DNA of 37,697 nucleotides, taken from assembly GCA_027020665.1 (NCBI GenBank), contig JALUVJ010000115.1:1-37697 (forward strand). The letters run 5' to 3'. Source of the stretch: Nitrospira sp. Lineage in GTDB: Bacteria > Nitrospirota > Nitrospiria > SBBL01 > JAADHI01. Under the pieces are notes generated by a model that worked only from the letters and a program-made list of their open reading frames with translations, was not told where the DNA came from and searched no databases. Of the stretch, positions 16,943-25,506 are shown one piece after another (within the stretch, counting starts at the first letter, position 1; each line of letters starts with the position of its first letter). A program made the position numbers and the translations under genes.

Positions 16943-17491
16943 ATGCACCGTAACCCCCTGCTTTCCCTGCTTCGGACTTATCAAAACAAATACCCGGAAG
17001 AAACAGAAACCGTTCAGTCCTTCACCCGCTTCATTCAGGAACATACAAACTGCTTCGACCGCACGCTCTCCAAGGGACACATCACCGGATCGGCCTGGCT
17101 TATTCATCCTGATCACCCAAAAGTGCTGCTTACCCATCATCGGAAACTCAATAAATGGCTGCAACTCGGCGGACATGCCGACGGTCAAAGCGATGTATTA
17201 TCGGTCGCCCTGCGCGAAGCCCGTGAAGAATCCGGACTCAATCACATCATCCCCCTTTTAAGCGATATTTTTGACATCGACATCCACCGCATCCCGGAAA
17301 ATCGCCGGGAGGCCGCCCATCATCATTATGACATCCGCTTTGTCTTGCAGGCCGTGGGATCTGAAAAGGTCCGGATCAGTGAAGAATCCCATGATCTATC
17401 CTGGGTGCTCATCCCTTCCCTTCATGAAATCACTCAGGAAAAATCCATATTAAGAATGCGGCAAAAATGGCACGCACTCAATTTAAAGTAA
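16943..17491 (+). CDS. Nudix hydrolase
   Basis: A 182-aa Nudix protein. The Nudix box lies at about residues 76-99 (GGHADGQSD, then REAREESGL), and gives the metal-binding REXXEE helix; the first Glu of the consensus is replaced by Asp. Before it, GSAWLIHPDHPKVLLTHHRKLNKWLQLGGH is typical of the GGHxDG subgroup. It likely hydrolyses a nucleoside diphosphate derivative, but the substrate is unknown. Its ribosome binding site sits inside the palindrome at 16899-16934, which may control translation. An intrinsic terminator follows. Confidence 0.9.
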   Translation: MHRNPLLSLLRTYQNKYPEETETVQSFTRFIQEHTNCFDRTLSKGHITGSAWLIHPDHPKVLLTHHRKLNKWLQLGGHADGQSDVLSVALREAREESGLNHIIPLLSDIFDIDIHRIPENRREAAHHHYDIRFVLQAVGSEKVRISEESHDLSWVLIPSLHEITQEKSILRMRQKWHALNLK

Positions 17492-17532
17492 TGCATGAAA
17501 AAACAAGATGATGTGGGCAGAGAACCGAAAAT

Positions 17533-18129
17533 TTAACGAAGGGCTTTTTTGGCCGAAGGAATTTTTAATTCCTTCATTTTTTTTCGAAGTGTGTTACGGT
17601 GCATGCCCAGCAATTGCGAAGCCTGGACCTGGTTGCCGCCAGTCTCTTGCAAAGCCAGCTTAATCAAAGGCTTTTCCACTTCCTGAATCAAGAGATCGTA
17701 TAGATTATTTCCATCGGAGGCTTTGATTTTTTTGACAAAACCCGCCAGGCGCTTTTCAAGCAACTCGGCAAAGTTGGGTTCTCCCATGCGATCTGATTTT
17801 CGCCGGTTCCGGCGCTGGGGTGCGCCCTTGAGCGCCAGTTGCTCGGATGCGGCATCAATTTGAGGCATCGTCCTTTCCAGCAAGGCCGTTGAAGAAAGGA
17901 TCGCATAAAACAGCGTGCCTTCGTTTCTTAAGGTTTCCAAAGTCCGCATCGCTCGATCCCAGCCGTTTTCAACATCAATGACAACGACAGACTCCGGACA
18001 GTCTACAATTTTAGAAAGGGCTTCCTCCGTTTCGAGTGGAGTGATACGCGTCCCGTTATGATTCAGTTTTTCTTGGAAATCGCTCAGAAAGACGGGGTCA
18101 TGATGGACTAAAAAAATATCGCGTGTCAT
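17533..18129 (-). CDS. receiver-like regulator with Fis-type HTH
   Basis: A 198-aa probable DNA-binding regulator. Residues 1-105 resemble a response-regulator receiver: candidate Asp11, phospho-acceptor Asp52 (VVVIDVEN), Ser79 and Lys101, though the match is weak. A basic linker (QRRNRRKSDR) follows. The C-terminal 50 residues are a clear Fis-type helix-turn-helix (PLIKLALQETGGNQVQASQLLGMHRNTLRKKM), as in RegA/ActR and NtrC-family proteins; there is no AAA+ domain. It is encoded 65 bases after clpB on the same strand. A hairpin covers the region of its ribosome binding site. No partner kinase is visible. Confidence 0.85.
   Translation of the reverse strand: MTRDIFLVHHDPVFLSDFQEKLNHNGTRITPLETEEALSKIVDCPESVVVIDVENGWDRAMRTLETLRNEGTLFYAILSSTALLERTMPQIDAASEQLALKGAPQRRNRRKSDRMGEPNFAELLEKRLAGFVKKIKASDGNNLYDLLIQEVEKPLIKLALQETGGNQVQASQLLGMHRNTLRKKMKELKIPSAKKALR
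17555..17584 (+). terminator. intrinsic terminator for the Nudix gene
   Basis: GAAGGAATT, a TTT loop and AATTCCTTC form a perfect 9-bp stem (17555-17575), followed by A and eight T. It lies inside the 3' end of the convergent regulator gene, so the plus-strand message ends by overlapping that gene. Confidence 0.65.
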
Positions 18130-18137
18130 GCATTGCT

Positions 18138-18187
18138 CCGGGAGAGACGGTAGGGGAATTAGGTGAACTGTCTACCATATCTCCCGG
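18138..18187 (-). promoter_or_regulatory. hairpin between clpB and the Fis-type regulator
   Basis: CCGGGAGA (18138-18145) pairs with TCTCCCGG (18180-18187), and inside it GGTAG (18149-18153) pairs with CTACC (18172-18176), separated by symmetrical 3-base bulges. On the minus strand the second arm overlaps the CGGAG ribosome binding site of the regulator. It may limit readthrough from clpB or control translation of the regulator. No T-run follows. Confidence 0.5.
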
Positions 18188-18194
18188 AAATTTG

Positions 18195-20774
18195 TCAACG
18201 AAAAATAAGCTGCCCTTCTTCAAAATCCACAGTAATTTCATCTCCGGCCTGCACACTGCCGTCAATCAGTTTAAGAGACAAGGGGTTCAGTAAATCCCTT
18301 TGAATCACGCGTTTTAAGGGACGTGCGCCATAGACCGGATCATAGCCTTCCCGCGCAAGGTGGTTTTGTGCCTCCGGCGTCAAACTCAGCCGGATCTGCT
18401 TCTCACTTAAACGCTGTTTCAATAAGCCAATCTGGATTTCAACGATTTTTTCCAGTTGCGCCATCTGGAGCGGATGATAAATAACAATGTCATCCACACG
18501 ATTCAGAAATTCGGGTTTAAAATGCGCCCGGAGCGCCTGCAAGACCACATCCCGCATCTCTTTTTCATTTTCCGCCAAGTCCTGAATTTCCTGGCTGCCG
18601 ATATTCGAGGTCATCATGAGCACGGTATTTTTAAAATCAATGGTGCGGCCCTTCGAGTCGGTCAGACGTCCGTCATCCAAAACTTGCAGCAGAATATTAA
18701 ACACCTCCGGGTGGGCCTTTTCGATTTCGTCAAAAAGAATGACGGCATACGGTCTTCTTCGAACCGCTTCGGTCAACTGCCCGCCTTCTTCATGCCCGAC
18801 GTAACCGGGCGGCGCGCCCACCAAACGGGAAACGCTGTGTTTTTCCATGTATTCCGACATGTCAATGCGGATCATGGCTTGTTCATCGTCAAAAAGAAAT
18901 TCCGCCAAAGCCCGCGCCGTCTCCGTCTTTCCAACACCGGTCGGACCCAATAAAATAAAAGAACCCAAGGGGCGATCCGGATCGGCGATGCCCGCGCGCG
19001 CCCGGCGAATGGCATCCGAAACAGCCTTAATCGCCTCATCCTGCCCCACAACCCGCTGATGAAGCCGTGTTTCCATGTGCAGGAGTTTTTCAATCTCCCC
19101 TTCAACCATGCGTGTCACCGGAATGCCCGTCCATTTCGAGACAATCTCCGCAATATCCTCCTCACCGACCTCTTCTTTCAGCATGGAGGCTTCGGATTGT
19201 AATGCGCGCAGGCGTTCATTTTCCTCCGAAAGTCTTTTATCCAGCATGGGAGCCTTGCCGTAACGCAACTCCGCAGCACGGCCCAGATCCCCCTGCTGTT
19301 CGGCCTGTTCGGCCTCTTGACGTGTCGCATCAATCTCTTCCTTTAAGGCCCGAATCTTTTGAATCACCTCTTTTTCAGACTTCCACTGTTTGGACAATGC
19401 TTCGGAGGCCTTTTTCAAATCGACCAGCTTTTCTTCAATCTCTCTCAAACGCGCCTGAGAAGCCTCATCCTTTTCTTTTTTGACCGCTTCACGCTCAATT
19501 TCAAGCTGCCGGATTTTGCGCTCCGCTTCATCCAATTCTGTCGGCATCGAATCGATCTCCATGCGCAGACGGGAGGCGGCCTCGTCAATCAAATCAATGG
19601 CTTTGTCCGGTAAAAACCGATCCGTAATATAACGATGAGACAAGACGGCCGCCGCCACGATGGCCGAATCCTGAATGCGAACACCGTGATGCACTTCGTA
19701 GCGTTCTTTCAAACCGCGCAAGATAGAGATGCTCTGATCCACATTCGGCTCGTCCACCATAATCGCTTGAAAACGCCGCGCAAGCGCCGGATCTTTTTCA
19801 ATATGCTTTCGATATTCATCGACCGTGGTTGCACCGACGGTGCGCAATTCTCCGCGCGCCAAGGCCGGTTTAAGCAGGTTGGAGGCATCTATCGCACCTT
19901 CGGCCGCACCCGTGCCCACCAAGGTATGTAATTCATCAATAAAAAGAATGATCGCACCTTCGGCCGCCACAACCTCTTTAATGACGGCCTTCAAACGATC
20001 TTCAAATTCCCCGCGAAATTTCGCCCCGGCAATCAAGGCCCCCATGTCCAGCGAGTGCACCCGTTTGTTTTTCAAACCCTCCGGCACGTCACCCGAAACA
20101 ATGCGCTGCGCCAATCCTTCCGCGATGGCCGTCTTACCCACCCCGGCTTCTCCGATTAAGACCGGATTATTTTTTGTGCGACGGGAAAGCACTTGAATCA
20201 CACGGCGTATTTCCTCATCCCGACCAATCACGGGATCCAATTTGCCTTTTTGTACCAGATCATTCAAATTTCGTGAATAACGCGCCAAGGCTTCATACTT
20301 ATCTTCCGGATTTTGATCCGTCACACGACTTCCGCCTCGAATCTCTTTCAGAGCAGACAGAACCTTTTTGCGATCAAGTCCTTCGCTGCGCAATAATGAC
20401 GCCGTCTCGTTTTTTAAATCCAATAACACAAGGAAAAGATGCTCCGTGCTGATATAATCGTCTTTTAAATCAGCGGCTTCTCTTTCAGCCTTCTGAATCG
20501 ATCCCGCAAGCTGCGGACTGACCTGAAGACCGCCGGATACCCCCGCCCCGGAAACCGTCGGTCGTTTTTTCAAGCGTTCGATGAGCTTCGACCGCAATCC
20601 TTCCAAAGGCACACCTGTTTTTTTAATAATCGAAGGCACGACGCCACCTTGTTGATCCAGCAAAGCCAAAACAAGATGGGCCTCGTCCACCTGCGGGTGG
20701 TGATAGGATTGTGCATTTTTCTGCGCATCCGCCAAAGCCTCTTGCGCCATGAGCGTAAATCGGTCTGCCTGCAT
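18195..20774 (-). CDS. clpB: ClpB disaggregase
   Basis: An 859-aa Hsp100 chaperone of normal length. Two Clp_N repeats (1-145) precede NBD1 with Walker [16 protein letters not shown] and Walker [11 protein letters not shown], the coiled-coil M domain (about 400-540, rich in E, K, R), NBD2 with [17 protein letters not shown], the pore loop GYVGHEEGG and [14 protein letters not shown], and the C-terminal domain. It threads aggregated proteins with DnaK help. A ribosome binding site AGGAGG and a promoter at 20807-20835 are present. The M domain identifies it as ClpB rather than ClpA or ClpC. Confidence 0.98.
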   Translation of the reverse strand: MQADRFTLMAQEALADAQKNAQSYHHPQVDEAHLVLALLDQQGGVVPSIIKKTGVPLEGLRSKLIERLKKRPTVSGAGVSGGLQVSPQLAGSIQKAEREAADLKDDYISTEHLFLVLLDLKNETASLLRSEGLDRKKVLSALKEIRGGSRVTDQNPEDKYEALARYSRNLNDLVQKGKLDPVIGRDEEIRRVIQVLSRRTKNNPVLIGEAGVGKTAIAEGLAQRIVSGDVPEGLKNKRVHSLDMGALIAGAKFRGEFEDRLKAVIKEVVAAEGAIILFIDELHTLVGTGAAEGAIDASNLLKPALARGELRTVGATTVDEYRKHIEKDPALARRFQAIMVDEPNVDQSISILRGLKERYEVHHGVRIQDSAIVAAAVLSHRYITDRFLPDKAIDLIDEAASRLRMEIDSMPTELDEAERKIRQLEIEREAVKKEKDEASQARLREIEEKLVDLKKASEALSKQWKSEKEVIQKIRALKEEIDATRQEAEQAEQQGDLGRAAELRYGKAPMLDKRLSEENERLRALQSEASMLKEEVGEEDIAEIVSKWTGIPVTRMVEGEIEKLLHMETRLHQRVVGQDEAIKAVSDAIRRARAGIADPDRPLGSFILLGPTGVGKTETARALAEFLFDDEQAMIRIDMSEYMEKHSVSRLVGAPPGYVGHEEGGQLTEAVRRRPYAVILFDEIEKAHPEVFNILLQVLDDGRLTDSKGRTIDFKNTVLMMTSNIGSQEIQDLAENEKEMRDVVLQALRAHFKPEFLNRVDDIVIYHPLQMAQLEKIVEIQIGLLKQRLSEKQIRLSLTPEAQNHLAREGYDPVYGARPLKRVIQRDLLNPLSLKLIDGSVQAGDEITVDFEEGQLIFR

Positions 20775-20806
20775 GAGAACACCTCCTTTTCTAATCGTCT
20801 ATGGTT

Positions 20807-20835
20807 TATATAATCCCGTTTCACGGCACTTTCAA
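20807..20835 (-). promoter_or_regulatory. clpB promoter, possibly heat-shock type
   Basis: On the minus strand -35 TTGAAA (20830-20835) is followed by 17 bp and TATATA (20807-20812). The -35 reads CTTGAAA, as in sigma32 promoters, but the sigma32 -10 (CCCCATNT) is missing, so ordinary sigma70 use is at least as likely. The predicted start is about 27 bases before the clpB ATG. Confidence 0.5.
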
Positions 20836-20885
20836 GTCAGAAAAAATCGGCACATCGAGCAAGCTCTAAGTAAGTTTGAGATGAA

Positions 20886-20914
20886 TTGACAGAATTTCCA
20901 TGCAATGATATCTT
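20886..20914 (+). promoter_or_regulatory. sigma70-like promoter of the lytic transglycosylase gene
   Basis: TTGACA (20886-20891, perfect), a 17-bp spacer and TATCTT (20909-20914). It is divergent from the clpB promoter and lies about 20 bases before the GAGGAG site and ATG at 20933. Confidence 0.6.
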
Positions 20915-20932
20915 CCCTAATGAGGAGATTTT

Positions 20933-21610
20933 ATGCGTATTTTTGGGGTTTTCGGCCTTCTTTTTTTCCTGATTGCACTTCCTTCTCAGACCCGTTCAGC
21001 AGAGATTTACCAATATATCGATGCCGAAGGCACCATCCATTTTACGAATGTCCCAACCGATTCACGCTTTAAACGCATGGATCAGGGGGACTCACCAACC
21101 GTTGTCCCTGATCGGATCGACCGTGAAGCCCTCGACATCCTGATTCATGAAGCCTCAAAAATCCAAAAACTTTCCCCCGCCTTAACGATGGCCGTCATTC
21201 GCACCGAATCTAATTTTAATCCGCGTGCCCTCTCTGTTTCAGGCGCGCAAGGCTTGATGCAACTGATGCCCGGAACGGCTGAAGACTTAAAGCTGGGCGA
21301 CCCTTTTGATCCGGAAGAAAACATTCACGGCGGCACACGCTACTTGCGTTATCTCTTGGACCGTTTTGATCAAAACCTCACGCTCGCGCTCGCCGCCTAT
21401 CACGCCGGCCCCGGAACGGTTTCAAGACACGGTGGCGTTCCGCCCATCGAACAGACAAAACGCTACATCAAAAAAGTCCTTCGCTTTTATAATCACTATT
21501 TAAGCAAAGCAGAAAAGAAAAAAAGATCGGAGTCCTCGCAACCAACCTTCGGGCCTGAGCTCGCGCAGAACATCCTGACGCAATCAAACGCAAAGCCCCC
21601 TTTACGATAA
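20933..21610 (+). CDS. periplasmic lytic transglycosylase with DUF4124
   Basis: A 225-aa exported murein lytic transglycosylase. The signal peptide covers about residues 1-22 (cleavage near TRSA). A short DUF4124-like segment follows (EIYQYIDAEGTIHFTN), then an SLT domain (about 70-190) with catalytic Glu92 in AVIRTESNFNPRAL, GAQGLMQLMPGTA and ALAAYHAGPGTV. It cleaves glycan strands to 1,6-anhydro products during wall remodelling. In contrast to the lytic enzyme at 5341-6249 it is a normal exported housekeeping enzyme. GAGGAG precedes the ATG. Confidence 0.95.
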   Translation: MRIFGVFGLLFFLIALPSQTRSAEIYQYIDAEGTIHFTNVPTDSRFKRMDQGDSPTVVPDRIDREALDILIHEASKIQKLSPALTMAVIRTESNFNPRALSVSGAQGLMQLMPGTAEDLKLGDPFDPEENIHGGTRYLRYLLDRFDQNLTLALAAYHAGPGTVSRHGGVPPIEQTKRYIKKVLRFYNHYLSKAEKKKRSESSQPTFGPELAQNILTQSNAKPPLR

Positions 21611-21651
21611 AACTTTAAATCCAGGCAACGACGGAATAAGACAAGGTTTGC

Positions 21652-23295
21652 CTAAAGCGGCCCGGCGATCCGGGGGAAATCAAATGCAAAATACTCGGAC
21701 ACGTCCGCGCATGTCAACGCGGAATGTTCAGGATTCGGCCCGCCGCTTTCCACTTCGGGAAAATCTTCACGGAAATGCGCTCCCAGGCTCTCACGGCGGG
21801 CCAATGCAGAGGTAATCAAGGCCGCCGAGGCCCACAACATATTCCCCGTCTCCAAGGCAAGCCGGGACAAGGGAGGATTTTTGAGTACATCCGACCAGGG
21901 CCGACAGGCGGAAATTGCGCTTCGCATCGACTGATCACTGCGAATAATGCCCACCTTTTTCCACATCACGGCCTTGATCCCATCTTGAATCCGGTGGTAA
22001 GCCTCCGGCCACTGCACGGCGGTTTGTGCCGTCCACGAAACCGGGATCCGCATCGCCACATCAACACGGATCGGGGCTTCCGATGCAAACCTTTCCAACA
22101 CATCTCCCACGCGCGCACCGAAAACAAGTCCTTCCAATAAAGAATTACTTGCAAGCCGGTTTGCGCCATGCACCCCCGTCGAAGCCACTTCTCCGACGGC
22201 ATATAAACCCGGCACATTTGTAAGACCGCAAAGATCGGTTTTAACGCCCCCCATCATGTAGTGCGCACTCGGAGCAACCGGAATCTGCTGATCGACCATG
22301 TCGAGTCCGTAATGCAGACAAGTGGCATAAATCATGGGAAACCGCTCGCGGACAAAATGCGGATCCAAGTGGGTGACATCCAGAAAAACATGGTCGTCCC
22401 CCGTCTCGCGCATCTCATTGAGTATCGCACGCGAAACCTGGTCGCGGGGCGCAAGTTCCGCATCCGGGTGGTAGCGATCCATGAAGCGTTTTCCCTCGGC
22501 ATTTCTGAGCCGTCCCCCTTCACCGCGAATCGCCTCGGAAAGCAAAAAAGAAGGCACGCCGGGCAGGGCAAGCGCCGTGGGGTGAAACTGAAAAAACTCA
22601 ATGTCTTCAAGCACCGCGCCCGCTTTCAAGGCCATGGCAATGCCGTCCCCCGTCGCCACCGTCGGATTGGTCGTACGCTGATAAATTTGCCCGATGCCGC
22701 CCGTCGCCAAAATAACGGCCTTGGCAAAAAAGCGGCACAAAGTGCCTTTTGCCTCATCCAAAGCCAAGGCCCCACAACAATAAGAGGCCTTTTTTTCGGA
22801 CGCGGACATCAGAAGGTCGATCGAAAAATGGCCGTTCAGTGTCTCAATATTTTCCTTGGAAGCGATCGCACGATGCAGGGTTTTGACGATTTCATTGCCG
22901 GTGGCATCTCCCCGGGCGCGTAAAATCCGGTTTTGACTGTGTGCGCCTTCCCGCGCCAACACAAAGCGATCTCCCGCCTTGTCAAAGGCCACGCCCCAAT
23001 CCAGCAATTCCTGAATCCGGCGCGGGCCTTCCGAGACCATCACGCGTACGGCTTCAGGCCTGCAAAGTCCTTTTCCGGCAATGAGCGTATCTTGGAAATG
23101 GGATTCGACTTCGTCCGCTGTTTCATCCAGCGCCGCAGCAATGCCGCCCTGTGCAAACCGGGAGCTGGATTCGCCTTTCAGCCCCTTATTCAGAATCGTC
23201 ACGCGGCCAAAGCGGCTCGCGCCGATCGCGGCGCGCAGCCCCGCAATGCCGCCTCCGATAATCAAAAAATCCGTTTTGAAATCGGCGATCCGCAT
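21652..23295 (-). CDS. nadB: L-aspartate oxidase
   Basis: A 547-aa flavoprotein that oxidises L-aspartate to iminoaspartate for NAD synthesis. The FAD-binding GGGIAGLRAAI is near residue 14, SSRFAQGGIAAAL is the second flavin motif, ARGDATG and EFFQFHPTAL the substrate region, and MGGVKTDLCGLTNVPGLYAVGEVASTGVHGANRLASNSLLEGLVFG the late FAD motif. This sequence matches NadB rather than succinate dehydrogenase flavoprotein. It starts 9 bases after the stop of a lipoprotein gene, with AGGA upstream, so the two form an operon. nadA and nadC are not in the window. Confidence 0.96.
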   Translation of the reverse strand: MRIADFKTDFLIIGGGIAGLRAAIGASRFGRVTILNKGLKGESSSRFAQGGIAAALDETADEVESHFQDTLIAGKGLCRPEAVRVMVSEGPRRIQELLDWGVAFDKAGDRFVLAREGAHSQNRILRARGDATGNEIVKTLHRAIASKENIETLNGHFSIDLLMSASEKKASYCCGALALDEAKGTLCRFFAKAVILATGGIGQIYQRTTNPTVATGDGIAMALKAGAVLEDIEFFQFHPTALALPGVPSFLLSEAIRGEGGRLRNAEGKRFMDRYHPDAELAPRDQVSRAILNEMRETGDDHVFLDVTHLDPHFVRERFPMIYATCLHYGLDMVDQQIPVAPSAHYMMGGVKTDLCGLTNVPGLYAVGEVASTGVHGANRLASNSLLEGLVFGARVGDVLERFASEAPIRVDVAMRIPVSWTAQTAVQWPEAYHRIQDGIKAVMWKKVGIIRSDQSMRSAISACRPWSDVLKNPPLSRLALETGNMLWASAALITSALARRESLGAHFREDFPEVESGGPNPEHSALTCADVSEYFAFDFPRIAGPL

Positions 23296-23304
23296 GGGCC
23301 GATC

Positions 23305-23799
23305 CTACTTGGAAGGCGTTAAAATGCCAAAGGGGGAATCGCCGCGAATTTCGGACAATTTAGGATCATCCCGGTCCACCCAGGAAAAGACAACTTTTCC
23401 CCTTTTTTCAATGGCTTCCGTGTATGAAGGGATTGTCCAGCGACCCTGCCAACGCAGGGTCGTTTGTGAGACCTTTTCCTTAATTTCGACACGATCGATC
23501 ACAAAAGAAAGTTTGGCTTGCGTGAACCGTTTAAAATCACGGGCGACACGATCTCGCACCAAGGGAAGCAATTTCGAATCCGCATCCAATTTTTCAAAAA
23601 AGGCCGTTTCATCCCGCTTTTCATAAGCCTCCGACAAATGCTTCAGACTTTTTTGAATCTCACCCACTTGCGTCATAACGGGAGACGCTTTTTTCGGATC
23701 AGATGCGCAAGCGGAAAGAAACAGAAAAACGAAAAGAAAAACACCCCGTCGTAGAGGAAGGCCGGTATTTTTTCGTTTTTGATTTGTTGGAGAAAACAC
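23305..23799 (-). CDS. lipoprotein of unknown function upstream of nadB
   Basis: A 164-aa lipoprotein with a basic start, a hydrophobic core (GVFLFVFLFLSAC) and a lipobox ending in Cys. The mature part has a helical section, then strands (FVIDRVEIKEKVSQTTLRWQGRW) like an NTF2-type fold. I start it at the GTG at 23799, because the longer reading from 23859 runs through a consensus promoter (23806-23835). No Shine-Dalgarno precedes this GTG and the predicted transcript start is nearly the same base, so translation may be leaderless; the true start is not settled. nadB follows closely. Confidence 0.7.
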   Translation of the reverse strand: MFSPTNQKRKNTGLPLRRGVFLFVFLFLSACASDPKKASPVMTQVGEIQKSLKHLSEAYEKRDETAFFEKLDADSKLLPLVRDRVARDFKRFTQAKLSFVIDRVEIKEKVSQTTLRWQGRWTIPSYTEAIEKRGKVVFSWVDRDDPKLSEIRGDSPFGILTPSK

Positions 23800-23805
23800 G
23801 GGGGA

Positions 23806-23835
23806 ATTATAGGGGAAAGAGAGAAAGAGGGTCAA
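23806..23835 (-). promoter_or_regulatory. promoter of the lipoprotein-nadB operon
   Basis: On the minus strand TTGACC (23830-23835), 18 bp and a perfect TATAAT (23806-23811). The start would be near 23799. Its position decides against the upstream ATG at 23859 as the start of the lipoprotein. Confidence 0.65.
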
Positions 23836-23847
23836 GACAAGATCCGA

Positions 23848-23874
23848 GCCCAAAATCAATCGCTGATTTTGGGC
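23848..23874. repeat. 11-bp perfect inverted repeat
   Basis: GCCCAAAATCA (23848-23858) and TGATTTTGGGC (23864-23874) flank a 5-base loop, just upstream of the nadB operon promoter. It may be an operator or a transcription stop; no T-run follows. Confidence 0.55.
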
Positions 23875-23909
23875 CGAGCTGAGCGTTTGGGGACAACTAT
23901 CGTGATGCT

Positions 23910-23937
23910 AAAAGAAACAGGTCAAATATGTCCTGTT
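23910..23937 (-). terminator. possible terminator of the 16-gene envelope operon
   Basis: On the minus strand AACAGG and CCTGTT form a 6-bp stem over a 10-base loop (23916-23937), followed by TCTTTT. It lies 10 bases after the stop of the AgmX-like gene. Confidence 0.5.
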
Positions 23938-23947
23938 CAGAAAATGC

Positions 23948-24961
23948 TCAAACCGGAAAAAACACAAAAGGATAAGTCACGACAATCGTGCCGCTGAAGA
24001 GTTTGGGAAACTTCCACATTTTGATGCGGCGGGCGAGGGCTTTTTCCAGGCTTGCATGATCCATCGTACTGGTTGTGATGCGCGCATCCACGACTTTTCC
24101 GTTTGGGTCAATGGAAAACTCAACGGTCACCGTGCCCTTTAAGGTCGGGTTGGAACGCAGTTCTTTATTATACAAATAAACCAGGCCGCCCTTGTATTTA
24201 TCGACGATGCGGGCAATGGCATCATAATCAATCTTGGCATTGCCGGAATTGCGGCCCTTGACCTGAAGCCCGATCCCGCTGCCCAAGCCGTGTCCGCTGC
24301 CGTCCGCACCGCCGGACGAAGACGTAATCTGCGTCACGGTCACCGCCTCGCGCTTGGCCAGTTGAACCCCTTCCCCTTTTTCGAGACTGCCGATGGAAGC
24401 AATTTTTTTATTCACAAGCTTGCTTTTTTGCGGACGGCTCATGCTGCGCAGCACTTTTCGGTCTTTCTTTTTCATCGGAGCCGCCGAGACGACTTGCACC
24501 TGTGAAAGCGCCGCTTCAAGCCGATTGTCTTCCATAATTTCGTTTAAAGCACCAAAGACATCATCATCCGAAAAAGATGCGAGCAACCCGCTTTCTTGTA
24601 CAATCTTACGGTTTAGCTCGGCGGAAGACGGCGGGGCGACCTCTTTTTCCACTACTTTTTTCTTCGGAGCGACTTTCTTTTCAGCCTTGGCTGCTGGTTT
24701 TTTTTTGGGTTTGGCCTTGACTTCTTTTTTCAGTTCTTTTTTGAGGAGAGGTGGTGCTGCAGGCGGCGGTGGGATCTCGGTTTTAGACGGCTCCAGAATG
24801 AGTTTCGCGACCCGGTCGGAGAGATGATTCACATCCAACTGTTTTAAGGGCGGCAAGCGGACTGTGCTAAGCGCAACCCCCAACACAAGGTAAAAAATCA
24901 TCGAATACTTCAGCGTTTTTCGAAAAAGGACGTTTTCTTGATCGACAGGATAAGCCATCAC
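23948..24961 (-). CDS. TonB-like protein with AgmX/PglI C-terminal domain
   Basis: A 337-aa protein with a single N-terminal membrane anchor (about residues 18-36), a Pro/Lys/Ala-rich periplasm-spanning linker (about 58-110) and a glycine-rich segment (SSGGADGSGHGLGSGIG). The C-terminal domain (about 240-337: DKYKGGLVYLYNKELRSNP, GTVTVEFSIDPNGKVVDARI) has the AgmX/PglI type of TonB fold. Such proteins carry force from a TolQR-type motor to outer-membrane partners; in Myxococcus, AgmX (GltJ) and PglI (GltG) belong to the gliding machine. It is the last gene of the operon, 44 bases after the second TolR gene. Confidence 0.88.
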   Translation of the reverse strand: MMAYPVDQENVLFRKTLKYSMIFYLVLGVALSTVRLPPLKQLDVNHLSDRVAKLILEPSKTEIPPPPAAPPLLKKELKKEVKAKPKKKPAAKAEKKVAPKKKVVEKEVAPPSSAELNRKIVQESGLLASFSDDDVFGALNEIMEDNRLEAALSQVQVVSAAPMKKKDRKVLRSMSRPQKSKLVNKKIASIGSLEKGEGVQLAKREAVTVTQITSSSGGADGSGHGLGSGIGLQVKGRNSGNAKIDYDAIARIVDKYKGGLVYLYNKELRSNPTLKGTVTVEFSIDPNGKVVDARITTSTMDHASLEKALARRIKMWKFPKLFSGTIVVTYPFVFFPV

Positions 24962-25005
24962 TTACGCTCCTTAACCTACATCCAAAATCGTAATACCTAA
25001 AACCA

Positions 25006-25506
25006 TCAAGTCCCTTGTTCCTTTTGCATCACTCCCAACGCAATATTCGGATACGCAGCTCGGGCGGCGGTACTCATAATCTTTTTTAAGAGGCGAAAGG
25101 GAATTTTTTTATCCCCCATCACCGTAATCTTGCCCGTGAATTTGACGGAAGCATTTAATTGCGCCAACTCTTTTGTGCGTTCCGCCAAACGAACAAGCTC
25201 TTTTTTCACCGGCGGCAAAATAAGAGCGTTTTCTTTCAGGGCCTCCGCCACAGCCATCACGCGACGGCCTTCGACCAAGATATCTTTTTCTGTCACCATG
25301 AGCGTAACCGTCGATTCCGGCATCGTTTTGGAAGTGGATGCGGGCAGGCTGAGCTGATCGGTAGCAGGCAGCGCAATGCCGTCGTCCCCCGCATGCACCA
25401 GCAAAAAGAGCAACAAAATCGTGAAGATATCCATAAGGCTGATGAGCGTCAGCGATACCACGGCATTTTTCCCGGATTTTCTCCGGCGACGTCCGTAACG
25501 ACTCAT
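25006..25506 (-). CDS. TolR/ExbD-like protein, Asp-containing
   Basis: A 166-aa TolR/ExbD-family protein: basic cytoplasmic start, one membrane segment (LISLMDIFTILLLFLLVH, about residues 22-39) and a periplasmic domain. The Asp in LMDIF is at the place of the essential proton-path Asp of TolR/ExbD. Its start overlaps the stop of the other TolR gene by 4 bases (ATGA), so they are translationally coupled. It most likely works in a complex with the TolQ-like protein and the Asn-containing TolR, similar to AglR-AglQ-AglS. Confidence 0.92.
   Translation of the reverse strand: MSRYGRRRRKSGKNAVVSLTLISLMDIFTILLLFLLVHAGDDGIALPATDQLSLPASTSKTMPESTVTLMVTEKDILVEGRRVMAVAEALKENALILPPVKKELVRLAERTKELAQLNASVKFTGKITVMGDKKIPFRLLKKIMSTAARAAYPNIALGVMQKEQGT

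Noticed and set aside
22261-22923. Long plus-strand reading frame (220 codons) opposite nadB
   Set aside because: It is fully antisense to a clear nadB gene, has no recognisable domain and no ribosome binding site.
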